A DNA stretch of 64,000 bases. It comes from Caryophanales bacterium UBA4682 (GTDB lineage Bacteria; Bacillota_I; Bacilli_A; RFN20; CAG-288). The stretch lies in NCBI GenBank assembly GCA_002404995.1, contig DHKY01000019.1, positions 57,578 to 121,577 on the forward strand. Reading direction: 5' to 3'. Under the pieces are notes generated by a model. It saw only the letters and a list, made by a program, of their open reading frames with translations. It did no database searches and had not been told where the DNA came from. Below are positions 58,463 to 64,000 of this stretch, piece by piece; within the stretch, counting starts at the first letter, position 1; each line of letters opens with the position of its first letter. Both the position numbers and the translations under genes were made by a program.

Positions 58463-61057
58463 TTATTTCGTCTTTTCAAACAAATCAAAGAGAGATAATT
58501 GAGTCTCACCATCATCCGCTTTCGCCTGAACAGTTACCGCTTTAGCGGGACGAGGTGTCTCAACAAGAGAATCCGGACCAATCACAGATCCGAAATCGTT
58601 AACGCCCCTGATCAAAGTCTTTCCGAGATTCGGAACATTTTCCCGCCTCTCAGAGTTCAAATCGATAGGTTGCAGGTTTGCAAGGTCCATGGCAGTGTTG
58701 CTTTCAGGAGTAACCAGGGAGGCATAATTGACTTGTCCACGGACACGTTCCGCCTTGCTGACCGAGACAAGTTCGTAAGGATTCTTTTTAAGAACCTTGA
58801 TAAGATTCACTTTCGCACCTAAACGTTCAGTCGTAGGAATTTTTGCCGAATTGATAAGGCGTGCGGCTTTCTTCTTGCTAACAGCAAGAAGAAGCGTTAC
58901 TTCTTTGCTGGAAAGCGTAACCCTAGTAAGCAGAGGGACCTGTTCGATAGAGGAAGCTATCGCCTTGACACCCCTAGCCGCAGTCGAAACCAATGGAACA
59001 TCTCCTTCGTTGAATCGTGAGGCATGGCCAAGTACATCGACAACAATAACATCGGAATTGCCGGTGGAAACTTCGACATCCACTAATTCATCGTCCTTGT
59101 TAAGCCTCTTGCAGGCACGGAATAAATGTTTGGTCAAGCCATCTTGTTCAAAATCAACAAGAGCGGTTCTCTTAATCTTGTTCCTCTTAGTCAACCTAAG
59201 GACATTCAGTCCTTTTTTGAATTCATCGACAAGGAAAGCTTTGACAATCTTTTCGTTTGCTTTCCTCGTGATAAGGTTATTCAAATGCTTTCCTTCCTCT
59301 TTCCATTTTCCTTCTGGGAGGAGATGAACAGGAAGCATTCCATAATTTCCAAGGCTAGTAAAGAAAAGGATGCTTTCATGCGTGTCAGCTTTCCCATCGA
59401 AAACAAGACGATCCCCCGGCTTCCTCTTAGGGAGGAACAAAGGATCATCGGTAATTGTCTTGATGGTCGCAAGGTAGGATTTCTCATTCGTACGCTTTGC
59501 GTAACCATCCTCGGTGAGGGAAATATAGACAGTCTCCTTTGCAATAAGTTTTGTCGGATCAATCGAACTGAAAACCTGTTTCTCATCTAGAATCTGTGTC
59601 TTTCGAGCGATGGCAAACGTCTTCCGGATCTCGCTTAATGTCTTCACTATCGTATTATCAAGCTTGGCCTGGTCAGAGAGAATTGCATTGAACTCGTCAA
59701 TCTGAGCGTTGAGTTCGGCCTGTTCTTTCTTCAAAGCCATGATATCGGTATTGCTCAAGCGGTATAAAGGCATCCTGGCGATAGCTTCCGACTGGCGCGG
59801 AGTAAAACCATAGTCGTCTTCAAGCCTCTTTTTAACGCCTTCTTTGCCGGAGCATTTTTTGATTTTTTCAATGACTTCGTTAAGAATCGAATAGGCTTTC
59901 CTGTAGCCTTCGACAATTTCTAAACGATCTTTTGCGGATTGCAAATCATATTGGTAAGCCCGGGTAGAAACATCTCTCTGGTGAGAAATGAAACTATCCA
60001 CAAGTTCCCTAAGCGACCTGCATTTCGGATGGCCTTTGTCAATTGCAAGGAAGTTGCATGCAATAGTATTACGAAGGGCTCCTTTGCTCTCGAGATAGTT
60101 CAGAATATCGTTAGGATTGGCACCCTTTTTGATCTTGATTACAATCTTGACATCATCCTTAGCAGATTCATCGACAATTTCTTCAATGTTATCAAGATGG
60201 TCGGTGTCTTTGCGCTTTGTCAAAGCGGCGACAAAATCAATTTTAACGACATCATAAGGAATTTCGGTGATTACAATAGCATTTTCGCCTTCATCAATAT
60301 GACATTTTGCATACAAATAAAGGGAACCTTTTCCTGTTTCATAAAGATGATGGATAGCTTCCTTATCATCAAGGATTCCTCCGGTAGGAAAATCAGGTCC
60401 TTTGATAAATTCCCTTAATTCATCCAACGTGGCACGTTTATGCTTGATACGATAGATGCAGGCATCCACGACTTCGCCAAGACTATGAGGTGGAATATAG
60501 GTGGCAGAGCCTACAGCGATACCACTTGTACCATTAACCAGAAGATTCGGAAAACGGGCAGGAAGCACTGTCGGCTCCAGAGACTTGTCATCAAAAGTCG
60601 GAACCATCCGAACAGTGTTCTTATCAATATCCCTAGTCCTATAGTCGCTCAAAGCCGAGAGACGGGCCTCGGTATAACGGCTAGCAGCAGCAGGGTCGTT
60701 ATCAATGGAACCATTGTTACCTTGGAAATCAACTAAAGGAGCTTCCATTTTCCAAGGCTGGCTGAGATGAACAAGGGCATCATAAATAGAGGCATCACCA
60801 TGAGGATGATAATGTCCCATGACATCGCCAGCGATGGTGGCGCACTTCGTTGTTGGCTTTGTAGAAATTTCTCCTTTAGCGTACCTTCCGAAAAGGATAC
60901 GGCGCTGAACAGGTTTTAAGCCATCGCGAGCATCTGGAATCGCACGGTCGGTAATGACTTCCTTCGCATAACGGTTAAAGGCACCGATTAACACCTGGCT
61001 AATACCAGAAGGTATGATTTCTTCATTATAAGTGACAGTTTTCTTGCTACTTTTCAT
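58463..61057 (-). CDS. parC: DNA topoisomerase IV subunit A
   Basis: 864-aa DNA-cleaving subunit that separates linked daughter chromosomes. Blocks: ITDRAIPDARDGLKPVQRRILFG-M-Y, GDVMGHYHPHGDASIYDALV, GNNGSIDNDPAAASRYTEARL (active-site Tyr), EPTVLPARFPNLLVNG and GPDFPTGG, then a C-terminal beta-propeller-like region. Called ParC, not GyrA, because of its partner parE upstream and the absence of a GyrA box that I can see. It overlaps the parE stop by 11 nt. Confidence 0.9.
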   Translation of the reverse strand: MKSSKKTVTYNEEIIPSGISQVLIGAFNRYAKEVITDRAIPDARDGLKPVQRRILFGRYAKGEISTKPTTKCATIAGDVMGHYHPHGDASIYDALVHLSQPWKMEAPLVDFQGNNGSIDNDPAAASRYTEARLSALSDYRTRDIDKNTVRMVPTFDDKSLEPTVLPARFPNLLVNGTSGIAVGSATYIPPHSLGEVVDACIYRIKHKRATLDELREFIKGPDFPTGGILDDKEAIHHLYETGKGSLYLYAKCHIDEGENAIVITEIPYDVVKIDFVAALTKRKDTDHLDNIEEIVDESAKDDVKIVIKIKKGANPNDILNYLESKGALRNTIACNFLAIDKGHPKCRSLRELVDSFISHQRDVSTRAYQYDLQSAKDRLEIVEGYRKAYSILNEVIEKIKKCSGKEGVKKRLEDDYGFTPRQSEAIARMPLYRLSNTDIMALKKEQAELNAQIDEFNAILSDQAKLDNTIVKTLSEIRKTFAIARKTQILDEKQVFSSIDPTKLIAKETVYISLTEDGYAKRTNEKSYLATIKTITDDPLFLPKRKPGDRLVFDGKADTHESILFFTSLGNYGMLPVHLLPEGKWKEEGKHLNNLITRKANEKIVKAFLVDEFKKGLNVLRLTKRNKIKRTALVDFEQDGLTKHLFRACKRLNKDDELVDVEVSTGNSDVIVVDVLGHASRFNEGDVPLVSTAARGVKAIASSIEQVPLLTRVTLSSKEVTLLLAVSKKKAARLINSAKIPTTERLGAKVNLIKVLKKNPYELVSVSKAERVRGQVNYASLVTPESNTAMDLANLQPIDLNSERRENVPNLGKTLIRGVNDFGSVIGPDSLVETPRPAKAVTVQAKADDGETQLSLFDLFEKTK

Positions 61058-62981
61058 TCTTCCTTACCTCCTTAGTAAAGGTATCGGTCGTATTGAAATC
61101 AATATTGTTTTCAATCCATTCCTTACGACGATCGGCATCTTTTCCTAAGAAAAGATCTACTTTGTCCTGAGCCTCATCATCATCCGGAATCGTAACCTGA
61201 ATCAACCGGCGATGATCAGGATCCATTGTGGTAATAGAAAGCTGCGAATAGTTCCTTTCACCAAGTCCCTTATAACGATTGACTTTGTATCCATTTCCGA
61301 TTTTATCTTTGGCAGCTTGAAGCTCGCTATCATCATAGGCGTAGACTTCCTTTTTGCTGTTATAGACACGATAAAGAGGCGGGCAGGCAATATAGACATG
61401 ACCGGTCTGAATCAATGGTTTCCTATGATTGTAGAAGAAAGTCAGTAGCAAAGACTGAATATGGCTTCCATCGTCATCAGCATCGGTCCTGATAATGACT
61501 TTTCCATAATGGATATCCTTAATCTTGAATTCATCACCATAGCCAGCACCTATCGTATAAATCAAGGTAGCAATTTCCTTGTTGCCAAGAAGGATTTTCT
61601 CATCCTCGATATCAGTTGTATTTTTTGGCTTGCCACGAAGCGGAAGAATGGCTTGCGTCTTCGGATTACGTCCTTTCTTTGCAGAACCGCCTGCAGAGTC
61701 GCCTTCGACAATAAACAGCTCATTCTGCCTGTAATTCTTGCTCGAACAAGGTGTAAGCTTATCCGAAAGGTTAAAACCGGAAATTTTGGACTTCAGAAGC
61801 TCACGTTCTTTTTTGCGATCCGCCTCTGTTTTCTCACGGATTTTCCTTTCATCGCTTGTTTTCTTAACAACAGCATCCGCATCCTGCTTGTTCTCAGCCA
61901 GATAATAGCTAAGCTGTCCCTCAATCACAGCATCAACCGAATTCAGGGCATCTTTTGTTCCAAGCTTGCCTTTCGTCTGTCCTTCAAACTGAAGCCTGTG
62001 CTCCGGAACCCAAACAGAAAGAACAGCAACTAATCCTTCACGGAGACAATCACCATCGAGCGGGGCAGAGGATTTGATCAAACCATTAGTAATACCATAT
62101 TGGTTATAACAGGTCGTCCTGGCTTTCTTAAAACCAGTAACATGATAACCACCATCCCCGGTGCGGACACCATTGGCAAAACTGATGATTTTCTCATCAT
62201 AGTTGTCTTTCAAGAAACCAAAGACCACTTCCACTTTTATTCCGTTGTCCGTTCCTTCGAAATGCATCGGCTTCGTAAGCGGAAGTTTTCCCGAAGTGTG
62301 ACGGTTATAGTATTCGAGAAGTCCATTTTCATAATAGAACTCCTGTTTACGGCCTGTGCGCTCATCCAAGAGGTGGAACGTAACGCCTTTTGTCAAGCAT
62401 GCCTGATCGTCAAGATGTTGAGCAATACGGTCAAAGGAGAAAGTCACATCATCAAAAATAGTCGGATCCGGCAGGAAACGGACATTAGTTCCACGTTTGG
62501 AAGTTTTGCCTAAATCCTTAATTCCTGAAAACTTGGAGCCACCTTTTTCAAAGCGGGCAAAATGGTCAATTCCATCCCGATACGAATGGACTTCCCTCCA
62601 GACAGAGAGGGCATTGGTGACCGAAGCACCGACCCCATGGAGACCGCCAGCGGATTTATAATTGGATTCATCGAATTTTCCACCGCCATGCAAGGTCTGA
62701 TAGACAATCTGGAAACCACTCCTTTTCTCTTTGGAGTTGTAGTCATAAGGAACACCACGACCTTGGTCTTCAACTTCCAAAGATCCGTCGTTGTGAATCG
62801 TGACAAAGATATTCTTACCATAGCCTTCGTTGGCTTCGTCAACAGCATTATCGACAATTTCCCAGACAAGGTGATGCAAGCCTAAGGTGCTTGTAGAGCC
62901 AATGTACCTGCCAGGGCGTTCCCGAACCGGTTCCAAGCCGTGAAGAACAGTTAAACTTGTTGCATTATACTTTTCAGACAT
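61047..62981 (-). CDS. parE: DNA topoisomerase IV subunit B
   Basis: 644-aa ATPase subunit. LEPVRERPG-M-YIGST has Met as AGG (62909-62907), followed by HHLVWEIVDNAVDEA, LEVEDQGRGVPYD, AGGLHGVGASVTNALS (ATP lid), the TOPRIM parts IVEGDSAGGSAKKGRNPKTQAILPL and RTDADDDGSHIQSLLLTFFYNH-M-KPLI, and the C-terminus GLGERNYSQL. The ATG follows GAGGTG. Length fits ParE rather than Gram-negative GyrB. Confidence 0.93.
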   Translation of the reverse strand: MSEKYNATSLTVLHGLEPVRERPGRYIGSTSTLGLHHLVWEIVDNAVDEANEGYGKNIFVTIHNDGSLEVEDQGRGVPYDYNSKEKRSGFQIVYQTLHGGGKFDESNYKSAGGLHGVGASVTNALSVWREVHSYRDGIDHFARFEKGGSKFSGIKDLGKTSKRGTNVRFLPDPTIFDDVTFSFDRIAQHLDDQACLTKGVTFHLLDERTGRKQEFYYENGLLEYYNRHTSGKLPLTKPMHFEGTDNGIKVEVVFGFLKDNYDEKIISFANGVRTGDGGYHVTGFKKARTTCYNQYGITNGLIKSSAPLDGDCLREGLVAVLSVWVPEHRLQFEGQTKGKLGTKDALNSVDAVIEGQLSYYLAENKQDADAVVKKTSDERKIREKTEADRKKERELLKSKISGFNLSDKLTPCSSKNYRQNELFIVEGDSAGGSAKKGRNPKTQAILPLRGKPKNTTDIEDEKILLGNKEIATLIYTIGAGYGDEFKIKDIHYGKVIIRTDADDDGSHIQSLLLTFFYNHRKPLIQTGHVYIACPPLYRVYNSKKEVYAYDDSELQAAKDKIGNGYKVNRYKGLGERNYSQLSITTMDPDHRRLIQVTIPDDDEAQDKVDLFLGKDADRRKEWIENNIDFNTTDTFTKEVRKNEK

Positions 62982-63001
62982 TCAAAAAACACCTCGGAAA
63001 G

Positions 63002-63030
63002 ATTTTACTTGAAACAGAGGCAAAATTAAA
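63002..63030 (-). promoter_or_regulatory. Candidate parE promoter
   Basis: Minus strand TTTAAT, 17-bp spacer, TAAAAT, about 20 nt before the parE ATG; the -35 is weak. Confidence 0.35.
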
Positions 63031-63159
63031 GAGAAAGCATAGCTTTCGAGTCAAGAGGAAACGAAACTTAAAATGTTTCTTTCCCAATATCTTTACTTTT
63101 TTCTCTTCCTGCATCATTGAAATATGGTTTCAGATTCAAACAGTTTCTTCCGATAATAA

Positions 63160-63187
63160 TTGAAAAGATTTTCGGCACCGATATAAT
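63160..63187 (+). promoter_or_regulatory. plsY promoter
   Basis: TTGAAA, 16-bp spacer, TATAAT, 19 nt before the plsY start codon. Confidence 0.7.
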
Positions 63188-63206
63188 TGACAAGGAAAAC
63201 TGTAAC

Positions 63207-63929
63207 ATGGAAATCACTTATACAATTCTTTTGTCATTCGGAGTCGCTTTGTTTGGATATCTTATCGGTGGAATTCCAACAGCTAGAATTATTGCTTATT
63301 CAAAAGGCATTGATATTCTAAAAGTCGGTTCCAAAAATGCCGGCGGGACAAACGTTGGTCGTAGCGTCGGACGTTGGTGGGGATACCTAACCAGGTTCCT
63401 AGATAGGAGGAAATGCTTCCTTCCCTGCTTATTCGTTCATCTCCTGCTGACTTTTGCCAACATCCCCTTAATCGATTATTCCTGGCGAAACGAACTGATT
63501 ATCTGCATCACAGGCTTATCTGTCGCCATTGGCCATTCTTATTCCATCTATTCCAAATTCAAGGGCGGTAAAGCCGTTGCTTGTTTTGCCGGTTTCGTCC
63601 TCTATACTTGCCCGATTCTTTTCGTCGTAGGCCTCGTGCTGTTCCTTCTCTTATTCAAACTGAGCAAACGCGTTTCCTTTGCCAGTGTCATTGCCGCTCC
63701 ATCTGTAAGGCTACTTTCTTTTATACCTACGATTCTCAATGCGACTATCACAAAAGATCCTTCCTCCTACAATGGCGGGACTTACTTCGGACCGTCTTTC
63801 TATCTCCATTTGACTTATATCCTCGGAATTACCTATCTGCTGATTGCAACCTTGCTAATCCTTCGGCATTTATCCAACATTAAGCGCCTGGAAAAAGGAA
63901 CCGAGCCAGAAACTCATTTCAAAGATTAA
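63207..63929 (+). CDS. plsY: Acyl-phosphate glycerol 3-phosphate acyltransferase
   Basis: 240-aa membrane acyltransferase making lysophosphatidic acid from acyl-phosphate. Three conserved loops: GYLIGGIPTARI, GSKNAGGTNVGRSVGRWWGYLT-M-FLD-M-M-K (all marked Met are AGG; family LDxxKG) and IGHSYSIYSKFKGGKAVA. About five to six membrane spans. I start at ATG 63207 behind AAGGAAA, since the promoter lies just before it. Divergent from parE, as is common in Firmicutes. Confidence 0.9.
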   Translation: MEITYTILLSFGVALFGYLIGGIPTARIIAYSKGIDILKVGSKNAGGTNVGRSVGRWWGYLTRFLDRRKCFLPCLFVHLLLTFANIPLIDYSWRNELIICITGLSVAIGHSYSIYSKFKGGKAVACFAGFVLYTCPILFVVGLVLFLLLFKLSKRVSFASVIAAPSVRLLSFIPTILNATITKDPSSYNGGTYFGPSFYLHLTYILGITYLLIATLLILRHLSNIKRLEKGTEPETHFKD

Positions 63930-63937
63930 ACCGAATT

Positions 63938-63968
63938 CGGGATGTCGCTTCAGGCATCCCGTTTTTAT
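63938..63968 (+). terminator. plsY terminator
   Basis: CGGGATG/CATCCCG stem with a 10-nt loop, followed by TTTTTATTTT. Confidence 0.85.
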
Positions 63969-64000
63969 TTTGCAATTAGGATAGTACCAGTTAAGTGTTG

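Noticed and set aside
1..64000. Mycoplasma code (UGA as Trp)
   Set aside because: UGA ends many genes here, including ATGA overlaps (xseB/dxs, dxs/recN, recN/dinB, mutS2/uvrC), and tryptophan positions use TGG.

Overview
The window is a 64 kb chromosomal segment of a low-GC Firmicute, most likely an uncultivated gut-type member of the Bacilli related to the Erysipelotrichales/RF39-like groups. This rests on the gene set (Tex, Asp23/YqhY-NusB, YqeH, RsfS, MutS2, RNase HIII, ParE/ParC, PlsY), the tight polycistronic packing and the promoter style. It looks like core genome: I see no insertion sequence, prophage, integrase cargo or CRISPR array.

The outstanding property is the genetic code. Across almost every conserved protein, codon AGG sits where the family has methionine (or Leu/Ile): KMSKS of LeuRS, PGMYIG of ParE, LNDN-x-MSI of Dxs, W-I-A-D-M-D of the PatB-type lyase, TLRMIAG of an ABC ATPase, SLSMKG of Tex, LDM of PlsY. 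AGA and CGN stay arginine and UGA stays a stop. Translations made with the standard table therefore show false Arg residues; in this annotation AGG is read as Met. From memory, AGG-to-Met recoding has been reported for a clade of uncultivated Bacilli by a computational genetic-code screen (Codetta; Shulgina and Eddy, 2021); this segment appears to come from that clade.

Layout. 0-5.3 kb: BMP-type nucleoside ABC importer (lipoprotein, ATPase, two permeases). 5.4-9.9 kb: ferric-ion-type ABC importer with a fused double permease, preceded by a consensus CcpA cre site. 9.9-12.9 kb (minus): siderophore/cobalamin-type ABC importer. 13-18 kb (minus): tRNA-Pro, a membrane protein, uvrC, mutS2. 18-24 kb: S9 peptidase, RNase HIII, small hypotheticals, a DUF3737 beta-helix protein, a PatB/MalY-type lyase. 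24-28 kb: alaS, ruvX, a flavin-reductase-like protein, a small GNAT, and a glutaredoxin-like protein on the minus strand. 28.5-32.7 kb: iron alcohol dehydrogenase, then a two-gene NMT1-type ABC system whose binding protein has its two lobes in swapped order, then a frameshifted pseudogene. 32.7-36.3 kb: tRNA-His, rpsD with a long leader, leuS. 36-38.7 kb: a BspA-like leucine-rich-repeat lipoprotein. 38.7-41.4 kb (minus): tandem PepC peptidases. 41.5-54.7 kb: an unknown protein and a lipoprotein, then a long housekeeping run tex-yqhY-nusB-xseA-xseB-dxs-recN-dinB-xer, then deoB. 54.7-55.2 kb: AT-rich gap with repeated GGTACTA motifs. 55.2-63 kb (minus): parE-parC, then yqeH-(NadD-like/YqeK)-rsfS-mtnN. 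63.2-63.9 kb: plsY.

The nucleoside importer with deoB and mtnN indicates nucleoside salvage. Two iron-type importers, LRR surface lipoproteins and peptidases suggest a host-associated scavenger. Recurrent intrinsic terminators separate the units, and several genes appear to start leaderless, six bases after a TAAAAT box.
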